In this document: piece after piece, positions 11,463 to 24,862 of the stretch | Layout: each line of letters starts with the position of its first letter | Numbering within the stretch: position 1 is the first letter of the stretch | From: Tamarix chinensis | Taxonomy: Eukaryota > Streptophyta > Magnoliopsida > Caryophyllales > Tamaricaceae | Direction: 5' to 3' | Assembly: GCA_030549775.1 (NCBI GenBank) | Contig: CM060181.1 | Span: 56,529,201 to 56,593,200 of the forward strand | DNA length: 64,000 nt | The notes under the pieces: generated by a model | Database searches by the model: none | Seen by the model: the letters and a program-made list of their open reading frames with translations, nothing else | What the model was told of the DNA's origin: nothing | Translations under genes and position numbers: made by a program

Positions 11463-12739
11463 GATGCTTAAGACAATTTACATGGATTTAATTATCACTA
11501 GCTATTACCTAAAAAAATAGTTTTTTATATACTAATTTTTTTTATTCTAAAGCAAATTTTACCATCCCTCATTTTGTTAATATATTTACTTGCCTTATTA
11601 CAAGTACTTAATTTTCATCCCATTTCATTAACCATCAACCTAGTTTTCTAGTCACCTAAAAACTAGATTCGTAGACCAAATAAAAACCTTATACTCTCTA
11701 TACGACAATGTATACCAATGACTTCAATCATCTAAAAAACTTCCCCTTGATAGACTAATATAATCTACAGATCTGATAGTATTGAATGCTAATTTATCAA
11801 TACAAATTTAATAACATAATAATACAGAGGTCTACCCGAATCAATAATGCGAGAATAACCAATAGACTCAAGAGAAAGATGGTACTGTAGTCTTTTAGAT
11901 TTGGCACACACTCGTCAGTTTCTATTGACTCATGGGAATCAGAATAGGATGTACTATGTGTGACCTAGGGACCACGAACCTTTATATAAAAAACTAACCT
12001 ATTATCTATCTGGTTATTCTAGTTCAGTCTATTAACAAACTAAAATACCGAATATCTCTACACATACAAGCTCATATCTAATTAGATACATTAAGTTCAA
12101 TAATGTATACATAACCACAATCACTTATATATAATCTTAACGTATACAACAATCCATAATTCGCATTGTTCACATATAAGCCCAATTGTTGGATAAAAAA
12201 ATTCTACAATATTACAAGCTAGCATATATACTTGTAATAGCTATAACCGATAAGTGGAAAATTACTTGCAGCAAAAACCTATGTAAAGTTAATTAGTAAA
12301 TAATTTCTTATTGGTATTTTCCCCTTTAATTATGTCGTGATCACCTATGCTCACATGTGGTGATTGCAACTCTAAAACAGTATATAATTAAGATGAGGAG
12401 GGAGATGAAAACGAAATATAAACTTTGAATTTAGAAATATTTGTTGACATCAAATCATTTAATTAGGGTCATCTTAAAATTGCGGCTAATTCAATATATG
12501 TTCCTTAAATTATTTGGGACTTGTAAATTAAATAAAATATTTTAAATCATAAAGTCCTATTCACATTTATTATGTTGGGCCAAAATGATTAGAATATACT
12601 TTAATATTGGTCTGATTTAGTTTTACAATAAATAATAAGTTTAAAATTAAGCCAAATTATGCTTGACTTCTTAGTCTATAAAACTAACCCAAAAAGTCCA
12701 AGCTTGCTAGCTATGTTAATCTAAAATAATAGCGGGATA
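11463..12739. other. AT-rich DNA, nothing recognised
   Basis: About 1.3 kb with no open frame of note and no motif I recognise. It may be further decayed transposon sequence between the LINE relic and the LTR at 12740. Confidence 0.5.
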
Positions 12740-14517
12740 TGTAATACCTCATCTTATAATTCTTCAAAATATATTTAAAATTATGTTAATCTAAAATAAA
12801 TTAATTTTGGTTTTGAAAAGGACTTAAAATTCTAATAAAAATATATATTTTAAGCATACTAATCGATTGATTTATCTAACTTATTAATTAGGTATGCTCA
12901 GAGATTGACAATTTGATTCTTGATAAACTAGTTGGCTAGTTTACTTAAATCGATCAACTAGTTATCTTGTGATTTTAAATCATTTTGTGATTTTGATTTA
13001 AATCTCTTTCTAATGTTATCAAAACTCCTAATTATAATGTATTTGTACTAATAAGAATATTTTGGTGCTTTGGGATTATTTTTACACTATTTAAATTATT
13101 CTATGATTTTATTTTGTTAAATTTGTTTTAAAAAAAAATTCTAGGGCATACTTGAACTTCTCTATTCTCCCTGACCTTCCCCTTTCTCTTATCGCAGTTA
13201 TGTTGTGTGTTTGACTTCTTACACACATTTCTTGACTCACTAACATTCTATAGTAGTTCCCTCCTTGACTACAGTCAACTTCCCTAAGCTCATTAAGTAT
13301 TTCTCTTACACTTAGTTTCCCACACTCAACCAAGCCAATTTTATCTCTTTCTCCCTTGTGGATGTCGACCAGCTTTCCCTCCAATACACTCAATTTCTGA
13401 TTCATTTCACCTTTTACCTCATACATTTGCTCACTGCCTCCCTTTTCTTTCTGGAAAATTTCTAAGTGTTAAACACTCTTTCTTTCTTTTCCCTTTCCTT
13501 TTCTACTTGAAAATAGAGGCTTGCCTCTTCTTTTCTTCCCTCTTTGTCAAATTCTTATCCCTTTCTCCTTATTTGAATATTATCTTTAGTTCATCCTTAT
13601 TTTTCTTAAGTAAGGAAGGATTAAAGTTTGAGAATTCTAGCCTCATTTTGCTAGGAATTTTGTTTATGAGAAAAGGTTTAATTGTATTTTTATTCTTCCT
13701 CTTCTTCTTTTGATTTTCTTTGATCCTAATGGATTTTTAAAAAGGAGTTTTAATGGTTTTAACTTTTGACTCTCTTAAGTATCGAGGTCATGCAAAATAG
13801 CTATCAAGTAGGAGTTTTGTGCTAAAAGAATTGCTTTAAGGTAAGGCATTATTATTTTAATATGAATGATGTTTTGTTGCTTATTATAGTTCCATGTTCT
13901 TGGTGTGTTTTTGTGTTATTCATGAGCTGATGTTTTCCTAGAATTTGAGTATGTGGTAGAGGTTCTTCCCCTAATTTAAGCATTATTTGGTTCTTTGATT
14001 TTTTGAATGATTTGGTAGTTCAACTATGATTTTATTTAAATGCCTACATTACCATATATCCATGTGATTATATGTGTGTAACATGTCTCTTTATGTGTTT
14101 TATTACATAAGGCATGCTAGGATTAATATGGTAGACTTTGGTAAATTTTAGTGTGTGTCGTAAGTCTGGGTGCTCTTTTACTCGGACAAGTTGATTGGTT
14201 CATTAAATACATTGACTGGTTGTGTGAACAGTCACATAGTTTGAAAATTTTGATCGGTTGGTTGCAAAATCAGTTAATTGGTTTGATAAATCAGTCGATA
14301 GGTCCCTAAGAGCAGTTGATCAATTTTTTAAGTTCATTAACCTATGACCTTGTGACTAAAGTAGTCTGTTCTTTGCTTAGACCCATCAACCATTTGAACT
14401 AGACCCATCATCTTATTTCCTATGAAAAGTCGACGTGTGAAAACAACCATTTGACTAGAATGCAGGTGTTATTTTTGGTTCAGGTGTGGTTCGACCCGAC
14501 CATTCAACTAGTCTCAA
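12740..14517 (+). repeat. Truncated gypsy LTR (family of the element at 14518)
   Basis: It begins TGTAATACCTCATC and aligns with 14518 onward and with 36527 onward: CTCGG/GGTTGG-type blocks, CT-rich stretch (13430-13520), AAGTAAGGAAG block, CATCAAGTAGGA. It is cut at 14517, where the next LTR starts, and lacks the last third present at about 21040-22718. It also lacks the 4.76-kb insertion found in the second LTR: the unoccupied site is around 14225-14229. Confidence 0.75.
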
Positions 14518-17502
14518 CGTAATATCCCATCCTAAAATCTTTTAAAATATGTTTAAAACTGTGCTGATATAAAATAATTTAATTTTAATTTTGAAAAAGG
14601 CTTAAAAATGTGAATTTTAGGAATATTGATTGACTGGTTTGCTTAATCAATTGATTGGTATGCTCAGTGTTTAATAATTTTATTCTCTACAAACCAAACA
14701 ACTAGTTTACCCAAATTGGTTGACTGGTTATCCTACGATTTTAGATCTATTTTTGAATTTTATATGAATCTCTTCCTTATATTTATGAAAACTTATAATT
14801 AAAATCTTTTTGAGCTAATAAGCATATTTTGATGCTTTGGTATTATTTTTTATATTATTTAGATCATTATTTTAGTTTATTTATTTAAATTTTTCCAAAA
14901 ATTACTTTTAAGGACATACTTCACCTTCTCCCTTCTCCCTCACCTTTCTCTCTCCCTTTTAGCAGTTGGGCTACCTAGTTGACTTAGTGTGCCCAATCCT
15001 TACTAACCTTCTACCATGTCCTTTACTGGTTGAACTCAGCCCATGTCACTCCATCAAGTCTTCCCTTATCTCTTGGCTTCCCACATTCAACCACACTAAT
15101 ATCAACCCTTTATCTCCTATGAATGTCGATAAGCCTTACCTCTATATCCTTAACTTCTAATTTATGTTTATTTCTCACTTGTTGTTCTTGCTTGCTTCTC
15201 CCTTTTTCTTGTGAACAATTTTCTAAGTGTTGAACATTTCTGTATTTTTTCCTTTTTCCTCTCTGCTAAGAAGAATAGAGGTTTGCTCTAGTTTCTCCCT
15301 TCTTTAGTATAGCATTGTCTCCTTTTCCTTTTTCTAATCCCGGATTTAATTCTCCTTTATTTCTCTTAAGTAAGGAAGTATTAAGGTTTGATAAAGGTTG
15401 AAGATTTTAAGTTTTTTTCCTTAGCATTCTTTTTCTAAGAAAAAGGTTAGGTTGTGTTTTTTTTCTTCATCTTCTTCTTTTGATTTTTCTTCGATTTTTG
15501 ATGAAATTTTGAAAGAGAGTTTTAAGGGATTCAACTTTCATTAACTTGGAATTGAGAGTTTGCTAGATAACCATCAAGTAGGATTTTGTGCTAGAAGAAT
15601 TACTTCAAGGTAACATATTCTTATCTTTTCTATGAATGATGTTCTATTACTTATTAAGGTTTCATGTTCTTGGTGTGTTATGTTTAAGCATGATGTAATT
15701 CTATTTTAGAATTTGATCATGTGCTACAATTTCTTCCTAAAGTTAAGGATTTTTGGGTTTCTCTAATTATATACATGAATTGGCAATTTGAGCATGATTT
15801 GTTTAAATACCTACATTATTATGTATCCATACAATTCTATATGTACAACACGTCTTTGTCTTTATTTTATGACTTAGAAGAATACTAGTAATATTATGGT
15901 AAATTTTTTATGTGTACAATCCAAGTCTAGGTAATGTCTTTTCTAAACCATTCGATCGGTTTGTTAAACCCATCAACTAGCTGTTTGAGTTGAAATACTA
16001 CCAAAACCCTAATTTAAGCAATTATGGCAAAATACGGATTCATAAGGAAAATTAATTAAATTAATTATTTTATTACAATAAGAGGAAGTATTCAATGCAA
16101 AATCAAGAGGAAAATAATAAATAATTTAATTAAGAAAAATTAGGGTGTTTTGCTAATTAAAATAGAATTAAGGAAAAATTATTCAAAATATCCTAAATTA
16201 AACTAACTAAATATTATTATTTTAAATATTTAAAAATACCAAAATATTCTAAATATCCTAACCCACCATTTTCCCTTTCTTTTTCATTTTTCTTTCCTTT
16301 CTCCTTTTCTGTTTTTTTTTCTTCCATTTTTCCCTAATTTGGGCAAGCCCTAGTAGCCTAGACCCCCTTCTTCCTTCTGAGCGGCCTAACCCGCATCACC
16401 CTTCTTCTTTTTTCACTTCTCTACCCGTCGCCTAATTGCTTGGTTTTCTTTTCTTTTTCTTCTTTTCTTTTCCCTAGGCTGGTCGAGTATAGCTTCTTTT
16501 TTTCTCCTTCTTCTTTCCCAACCCCTTGCCTGCAACTCTATACTCTGCCATTACCATCCCCCTCCTCTTCCACCAACCATCAACCAGCCTGCACCCTCCC
16601 TCTCTACCTCGTCATTTTCTTTTCCCTTTTTCACCCCAACCAACCCCTCATCTCTCCTTTCATGTATTCCCTCCCCCTTCCTTTTTTCTCCCTCAACCAA
16701 ACAACACCTGCAAAATATAGGCTGGTACCAGCTTACCACTGCCGGCTGTGGACCTACCACACATACCTTTCTCATTTCCTTTTCCTCCTCTATTATTTCC
16801 AATCTCAATTGCCAATAAATACCCTATACCTGCCCTTTAATCAACCTTTCTTTCCCTTGCCTAGAAATCTACCCCTTTTGGCTACTACCCGTTCAAACAA
16901 CCACACTGTCGCCATCAACTAGTGTCACTGCCCAAGCAACCTACCAGTCCACTCCGTACAACACCCTCCACCGAACCACAAGTCACCATCCTCTATTCCT
17001 CCCACAAGAGCTACCTTAGCAGTATAAATTTGGCCCCTTGATTTGCCAAATGTCACCCACTACTACCCTTCACATCACCGTTCTTGCCACAACCACCACT
17101 CTCCCTTCCTTCCAAAACACCTACCTAAGTGTCCCCTACCTCTCCTACCTTCCTTTCTCCCTGCCTCCGTCTCCTTCTCCCTTTGTCCCCCTCACCACCT
17201 TCGGCCACCACACTAACCACCGCCTGCACCACCCCTTTGGCTGCACCACCACCATCATTCTAACCCTCTAAACCTAGAGCATCCAACACCACCTCAACAA
17301 CCCTCTTATTCCCTCCTCTCCTAGCGTAGAAACCCACCTCTCCACTTCCTCATTCTCCTCCACTATCGCTGCCGCCGTAGCGATGTGCCGCCATCGATGC
17401 CATATGGTTACCAGCATCCCTAGGTGGTACCCTAGCCCCCACAACCCTTAATTATTATTAATGTAATTGTTATCATTTTTATTAGTATTAATATCATTAT
17501 CC

Positions 17503-17504
<2 letters not shown>

Positions 17505-17539
<35 letters not shown>

Positions 17540-17572
17540 GTTATCATCATCATCATCATCATCATCATTATT
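17505..17572. repeat. (ATT)n and (ATC)n microsatellites
   Basis: Runs of ATT followed by ATC in element D, surrounded by several hundred bases of irregular ATT/ATC/ACT sequence (17450-17960). Confidence 0.9.
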
Positions 17573-19494
17573 ATTAATACTAACTTCGGTATATTACAAC
17601 TAATATTATTATTAATAAGAGTCAAACCATCATTATCATTAATATTAATTTGGGATCTATTATTACTAATCCTCATATTAACATGATTACTAGAAATCTT
17701 AATATTACTATTACTAATATTTGAAGTATTATTATCATTACTATTATCATTATGTTATCATCATCATCATTATTATTATTAAAGCTATTATCTTTAATAA
17801 TATAAATATTGCCATCAATACTTTAACATGACCAATATAACTACTAAGACCTATTTTGATTAGTAGTAATATGATTAGTTACCTTAAGATTAATAACTCT
17901 ACTTTTAGTTATAAAAATTCTATTATTATTAATAACCCTAATATTATGCTATGATAAGGTTAAGGTAGGAAATAATAGTAATTTTTGTAAGAGGGAAGTT
18001 AACCCCTAGTGTTTTCCTTTTATAGGTGAACCATGTCAAAATCCTAAAGAGCGTAGGAGTGTGCTCCAAGCTCGGTGTCATATTAGGTAAGGATATAGTT
18101 AAGACCTTTTGCATGGGATAATGTGCTATGTGTGTTGATTTGAAGTGTGTGTTTTATATATTATGTATCGTGATCTTATAGTGTAGCTTACTAAGCATGG
18201 AGCTAAGGTATGTTGCTTGGGTTTATTATATGTGTAGTGTGATATTATTACTAACACTTGAATTGTGCTTATGTAATACTACCCCTTATGACATACATAA
18301 TAAGATATTATAAGGAGTATGATTTAGTTGTGAGAAAAATAGAAAAGAATGAGGAAAGTGAATTAACTAGAGATTTATAATGATGGCCTAATTATCTTAT
18401 GACCTATGGGTGGACAAAAAGGAAGAATAATGGGAATAAATTAAGGGAGTGGATCAAAACATGTACAGAGAGTCTAGGGTTTGCATGATATGGTTCACTG
18501 CTGCATGGATATGACTTTTACATGAGAAAAGTTGATTTGAGGGTTAGGTAAGGTAAAGGAAGAATTATTAGGATAACTGGAGACCATATATGAAAAATAG
18601 TACGTGGGCTAATGTAAGAATGCATAGGGGACTTGACTAGGGTTTTGGAAGAAAACCCTAAGTGATAGAAATGTATAAGGAAGGAAAAACTAATGGAAAT
18701 GGTTAGAATGATGAATAAAGGATGGAAGGGGTGTCACATGGAGGAAAAGTGAATCAAGTGAGAAAAATATATTTGGGTGTTGAGTGAGTGATATAAAAGA
18801 AAGGAGAAGTACTAAAGTTTTTGGGGAGCTAGTTAGGGCTTTTGTGAGCATGTGTAGGAGTTGGATAGTGAGGTTGTAATGTCAAGTGTGGATGGAGGGA
18901 AGTGATGATTTTGGTAATAAAGAAGATTTTTGGGTTCATGGTGAGTGGAAAAAGATGGGGAGAAAGTCTCGAGGTCATAGGTTGTGTTGGGTATATGTCA
19001 TGTGGAAGAGGTTATTATAAGTAAGAGTAATGAATGAATGATATTACATGAGGAAAGAGAGGCTCTAGGCTTTTGGGATGGCCAACTAGGGTTTTGTCTC
19101 CACATGTGTTATATAGGAAGTAAAATGGATACTTGGGGATGAATCAAGTGAGGTGATAAATAGGAAGAGTATGAGTTATGTGGGATAGAGGAAGGTTGGG
19201 CTATATAGGCCAAATTAGATGTTTCAAGAGAAAAATCCTAGAGAGTGGTATTAAATTGATTTAGAGATATAGAAAGTGGGCCTCAGAGATGAGTAGTCAT
19301 GGTAATGAGGAAAGAGTGGGAAAGAATATCCAAATGTACTAGAGGAAGTAGAATTCCCAAGATATATGACAAGAGTTTTGGGAAGTAGAGTAGGACGTGC
19401 ATGTTTAGTCGGGGCATATGTAGAATAAGATATAATAAAACACTAAGTACTTAAAGTGAAAGATTATCAAGCTAGGGTCCAGTGAGGCTATATA

Positions 19495-20085
19495 TTTTCC
19501 GATCCACCAGCCATAATAGTGGTTTGGTGCATCTTACCTTATTAAGTGATTTTTCGGTCCACCAGCTATAATAGTGGCTAGGTGCGTTACGTACTGTTGA
19601 GTGTTTTTGGTCTATCAACTATAATAGTGGAGGATTCTAGTCTCGATAAACAAAAATTTGTATAGTAATAAGTCATGGAAAGATACTTTTTACTTATAGT
19701 GGAACTCCTAGTGAGTTGAAGACAGTGAAGATATATTTTTCTAGTCCACCAGCAATAATAGTGGTCAGATGTGTTCTTCCCTATGGAGTGTTTTCGGTCC
19801 ACCATTTATGATAGTGGGGTTCTCGTATTCATGCAGAATTAAGATGAGAAATATGTGAACTAGAAATATAAGACATGAAAAGATACTAATTAATTATAGT
19901 GGAACACCATGTGATTCGGGGCTAGTGAGGTTATATATATTTTTCAGTCTACTAGCTATAATAGTGGTCAGGTATGTTTTTTCCTGCTGAGCAATTCCTG
20001 TCCATTGGCTAAAAGAGTGGTCATGTACATTTTGTCTTGTGGAGTGTTTCTGGTCCACCGACTATAACAATGGGGTTTTTATATT
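19495..20085 (+). repeat. Diverged tandem repeats with core CCACCAGCYATAATAGTGG
   Basis: About eight degenerate units share GGTCCACCAGCTATAATAGT followed by variable 30-90 bp spacers, at about 19501, 19556, 19609, 19744, 19796, 19950, 20010 and 20055. The core is itself partly palindromic (CCACY...RGTGG). The same core appears in the related elements at 33285-33370 and, inverted, at 27640-27990, so it is a family feature and not local chance. Confidence 0.85.
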
Positions 20086-21559
20086 CATATGGAATTAATA
20101 TAAGAGATGTGTAAGATAAAATATTTGTCTAAGTCTAGCTTAAAGATATGAACCTAAATCATGCTTGGTATGCCGTATATGTTTATTTTCTTACATGGCC
20201 TTACTTGATTGATTCTTAGTGGTCTTACCCATATGGCTATCTTGCTCAGTATGTAGTGTAGTGACCACTCATTTCATGGGTGCTTCTCATTCTTACGAGT
20301 AGAGAGCCCTTCTGAATTTTTATAGGTAGGTGGGATCGTATTTGATGTGTATGACATATTAGATGTGTTAGACGGGGGTGTGTGCTGACCATTGGACCTG
20401 GTTAAGGTTGAGAGATGATGTTGGCTGGACTCTCTTTATTCCTATTTACTAATAGTTTTCATTTTATTTCATTCCACTTATGGTTTTGTACCCTTTTGGG
20501 AATTTCTTCTATGTATCCCACTGGGGTTGTAATGACTTTCAATCGCCACTCTAATTTTTGTGTTATAAGCACTTCGATTTCTATGGATTTTTGTTTAAGT
20601 TTTCTGATGCTTGTGGAATTTTTCTTTAGCCTTATAGTTAGTACAAGCTTGGCCAGAGGCCGGGCTTGTATTGATCATGGCGGTAGCACCCCCGTGCTTG
20701 TAAATGTTTGTTTAAATGAAAATTTTTAGCTGTAGTTTTTAGGGGTGTCACATGAGTAGTTGCACAATTTAAGAAATTTGAGAAAATGATTGTGAGATTA
20801 GTCGATTAGTTCGACAAACAATCAATCGGTTCACCAAACCCATCTACTAGTGAACCCTATAACCAAAGTGGTTTGGTCTTTGTTTAGACCCATCAATTAG
20901 TTAGACCAAACCTATCGATGAGTTTCCTATGAATAGTTAATCGGTGATACCATTCAATCGACCGGTGTACTAGTGCTATTTTGGTTCAAGTCTAATAAGA
21001 TGAGACCAATTAATAGATCGTAGGGACCAAACGACTGGTCCAGCTATATGCCACCTATTTTAGCTGTTAATTTTTTATGCTCTTTTGTGCTTTTTATGTT
21101 AATACCTCCATGTATTTATACCATTTAAATTATCAGTTCAACCACAAGTGCCTTGGATTTGAGAATAATCAAAATGGTGATGATTGGGATTGAATTGCTT
21201 AAGTTTTGTTTCATCTCTAAATACCTAATTAGTGGCTTTTATGCCTTGTGGAGTGTGTGGTGCTATCACTTGAAAACAACCAATTTGGTCAATAATAGAA
21301 TTTAATTATTTTTAGGGTTAACATTTGGAAACACCTAATTAGAATTTTTTTATGGATTTAATCTGTGATTGTTGATATTAGTTGAAAATGTATAATAATG
21401 CAATAATATTTTATTTGAGCCTTTTTCTTAGACTATTATTGTAGATGCTTGGGAGTTAGTTAGGGGGGTTTCACTCTGTGGTTTATAATTTTTTTTGTCA
21501 CCGAATTACGATCAATAAAGGGTATGTGCATATCTTTGGGGTATGTCTATAGGGTCATA

Positions 21560-21900
21560 CTATACCAGGCATGTATGATAACGGTGTCTAGTACTACTAG
21601 GTATGGTATCTCATATACAAGCCCCCTCACACTTCGTATTGTTCATTACTTAGGTGAGTGTGGTATACCAAGATTTTAGCCCTTATCGTAGAGGCATTCA
21701 AGGTATGATGGGTAAGATATTCTAGTACAAACCTCCTTGATGTACTTCGACAATGTGTGGTGGGTGTGATATTCTAATTTAAGTTAGCCCTCATAGTAGG
21801 TGCACTCGATGTGTGGTGGGTGTGGTACCCTCGGACAAAAACCCCTTTATTGTATCATGACTCCATGGGGTGGGTGTGGTATCCCATTGTGATTTATTTA
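21560..21900. repeat. Diverged 80-100 bp tandem repeats in LTR
   Basis: Units carry GTGGTGGGTGTGGTAYYC and GCCCTYAT...AGGTGCACTC-type blocks, repeated about four times in the last third of the Tekay-like LTR. Confidence 0.7.
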
Positions 21901-22721
21901 CAACCATGACTCTTTTTCATGGTGGGGAACTATGTATGGTCGAATGGACTATTTTAATAACTAAAAATTATGTGATCACTGAAGGAATAAGTATAATATG
22001 GTTTACACTATATGGATTGTGTTGTACTTATTATATTAATTAATCTTCCATAATTTTCATGTGAACATGATTTGTTGTATTACTATCATGAGCCTAAGTG
22101 TTAATTTATATTAGTATGCTTGTCACCATGCTACCTTGTGACCTTAATGTGTTGCATGAGCCTTATCATATTTTTGGTGGTATATTTTAGCAGTACTTCA
22201 CTGTACCAATATTGCATTTGTGTGGTTAATGTAATGATCTAACTTCTAGTCTAGAGAATAGAGGATGATTTGTAGGGGTACAACTCTCCATTAGAGTATG
22301 CTAAGGGTGATGAGATGAGCCAATAGCTGGTAATTACTTAAGGTTGGTGATTTATGTTTATACTTAAGAGTTAAGCTAACAGGCTAGTGGTGTTTTGCCC
22401 ATTGTGTTAGGATGTTTTCATTCTTCAAACTATTTAAAATCTTGGCTTGATTGCCTGTATTTTGATTTTTAAACTATCACACTCTTTCTATCTATATCAT
22501 TGTTCTTGCATTCATTATCATGTACTATTGTTTTAGTATTATGAGTATGCATCTTTGCATTTGTTGTTTCACTTTGCCTTACATCAGGTATGGGTTAGGT
22601 GATAATCACACCTCTCCCATGGTTGATGTATTGATAACATCCTCCAATTTTACTTTTCAAATGATTCCATATTGTATTCAATAATAAAAATTTTAGCTCA
22701 TAAATTCGGGCTGTTATAAGT

Positions 22722-22734
22722 TGGTATCAAAGCC
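22722..22734 (+). other. Primer binding site (tRNA-Met type)
   Basis: TGGTATCAAAGCC lies three bases after the LTR end. It fixes the right edge of the 5' LTR and the direction of the element. Confidence 0.85.
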
Positions 22735-24148
22735 TATGGCTTTAAATCCTAATATTGTTTTACAAAAACAAACTTCTTCAGCTTTATCCAAACATAGATA
22801 ATCTAGTTTAGTTTGAAAATTAGTATTGGTTTAGGTTGGGTGTTGGCCTTAATTTAAGAGATAGGATTAACTTCTAGCCTTATGTGTAATGTGCTATGCC
22901 TTTGTGTACTAATTACATAGCTAGTAGTCAATCCTTTTCTAATGCGATTTAGTATTCTAAGATTTTGATGGATGTGAATTGGCATCTCGAGCATTTTATA
23001 AAGATTCTTGGAGCCTCTATGGAGTGTTAGATATAACATGAGGAGGCTCCGTTATTGTTTCCACCACCTCTTTTTTCAATGCTACCACTAGAAGATTGGC
23101 CTCTCAGGGTTCATCTTTATTGCCTTTTAGTCTTTCAGGGTTAAGAGGACCTAGATGTCTTAGAGCATCTGTTGAGGGGCTTTGAGAAGATCTTTGTGGC
23201 TAGTGGTTTCCCAAAGAGTAGGTAGGTAGAAATTAGGGTATTTCAATTGTAGGGTCATTCTGATGAATGGTGGAGGGGCTAATAATTGAGAGGAGCCACT
23301 GTAGACTAGTGGAAAACCTTTGTTAAGATGTTAAGGACATGATTTTACCCTAATAGCCTAAGTATTGTGAAGTACGATGAGTTTATGGCATTGCATTAGG
23401 TTACATCTATAGTGGAGGAGTGCTATAACCACTACTAGTTGAACCTAGTCCACTTTGCTCTAGAGGTTGATGCTGATGAGAGGATGAAGGTTCACTAATT
23501 TTAGTTAGGGAAAAGTCTAAGGCTATAGGAGACGCATATGGGGACATGTACACATAACCTATAGGACATGAATGATTATGTCTTGGAGGCATTAGTGATT
23601 GCCTAATCCCATAGTGCATAGTTAGGGGCCAAGCGAAGCTTTTAGGGTGGTCAGAGCCACTGGGGAGAGAAGAGGTTCTAAGCCTTAGGTAGTCATTAAA
23701 TGGGGATGGTATCCCACTATGGTGGTAATTGAGTGAGCTAGTTGTGAGGCGTTTCATTTGCCAATTGTATGATAAAAACTAACAAGGGAATAATTATGTT
23801 GGGCAACTAGTTTAGTGCCATGGTTACAACTAGGGAAGGCAATGGGTTGGGTCTGGACCGGGTCCAGCCATACCCATACCCCGACCCATTTATACTACCT
23901 AGACCCACACCCGTTGGGTCTTAAAAGTTTAGACCCAGATCTAGATCCATCGGGTCTAGTAGGTAAACAGGTCCTAAATGGGTTTGGTTATTTAAAAAAA
24001 ATTAATAATCTATGCTAATACAAATACATTTATGTTTTATATAACTTAATATGTATTTTTTTTTGTTAAAAAAAAAACATCTAAGTGAAAAAATAAATAT
24101 ATTAACGTAGTTATATTAACTTTTCAAATGGTGTTTTAATGCTTTTAG

Positions 24149-24629
24149 TATAAATGGGACGGATTTGGGGTGGGTATATCCATATCTGTATCCGTATTCG
24201 ATAAGAAAATCCGTACCCGAATCTGTACCCGTACTCGAATCTATATCCACTAACATATCCATATCCGTATCTGTTGGATATCCGTTACTTGACGGGTTAT
24301 CCGTTTACTCATTAATGGATATTATCCGATGGATAAATCCATCACCCGACAAATAAACCCATTTAAAGTTAAGCTAAATGATAACTCTAACTTTAATTTA
24401 TACTATATTTATTTTAAAATTAAGGGTAAAAAGGTAATCATATATCGGGTAAATGGGTACGGATATGAATATGGGTATGGTTACGGGTACGGGTATGGAT
24501 ATCCCATACCCGTATCTGTATTCAAATCCGACTGGTAATTTTTTTTTCCATCATCCATATTCGTTTATCCATATCTGTTAGAAAAAATCCATCGGGTTTC
24601 AGGTAAAATCCACCCTGTTTATATCCGTA
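24149..24629. mobile_element. Small hAT-like element nested in another hAT, TSD GCTTTTAG
   Basis: The 481-bp element is flanked by GCTTTTAG at 24141-24148 and 24630-24637 (perfect 8 bp). The right end inverted reads TACGGATATAAACAGGGTGG and the left end TATAAATGGGACGGATTTGG, a decayed match. The inside is filled with CCGTACCCG / GGTACGGATATGG repeats near both ends. It is the same broad family as 39956-41273. Confidence 0.88.
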
Positions 24630-24768
24630 GCTTTTAGAATATAATGTTATACATATTGTTTATAAAGTAAGTATACAAAAATAAAATTTAAAAAAAATTG
24701 ATAAGGAGCTTATGTAAGATTAAGACAATAATGACAAACATAATATTAGTATATATTTTTATATGTAT

Positions 24769-24769
<1 letters not shown>

Positions 24770-24858
<89 letters not shown>
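24770..24858. repeat. (CA)n-(TA)n microsatellite
   Basis: About 27 CA units run directly into about 17 TA units inside the outer hAT-like element. Confidence 0.95.

Positions 24859-24862
<4 letters not shown>

Larger units (their letters stand above)
15991..20752 (+). mobile_element. Solo-LTR-like element D, 4762 bp, TSD TGAGT
   Basis: It starts TGAAATACTACC and ends GGGGTGTCACA, and is flanked on both sides by TGAGT (15986-15990 and 20753-20757). TG/CA ends and a 5-bp duplication are LTR-retrotransposon hallmarks. There is no internal repeat of its own ends, no primer binding site and no coding domain, so it is best read as a solo LTR of unusual length or a large non-coding LTR derivative. 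Order inside: AT-rich start, polypyrimidine block (16260-17340), ATT/ATC microsatellites, an AG-rich middle and a tandem repeat block (19495-20085). Relatives occur at 25823-34013, up to 31045 (minus), 37864 (minus) and 44500. Confidence 0.88.
14518..22718 (+). repeat. 5' LTR of the Tekay-like element, interrupted by a 4.76-kb insertion
   Basis: Without the insertion and its extra target copy (15991-20757) the LTR is about 3.43 kb. It starts CGTAATATCCC (T to C at the first base) and ends TGTTATA just before the primer binding site at 22722. It contains CT-rich blocks, repeated GGTTGATTGGTTT-type motifs (13.9-14.3 kb in the neighbour copy, 20.8-21.0 kb here) and a decayed tandem repeat at about 21560-21900. 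Confidence 0.75.

Noticed and set aside
16440..17271. Pro/Ser-rich open frames in element D
   Set aside because: Several frames on both strands are open at once over a polypyrimidine block; no domain, biased composition.
19495..20085. CRISPR-like array
   Set aside because: Repeats are degenerate, spacers vary widely in length and the context is a plant LTR element; no cas genes.
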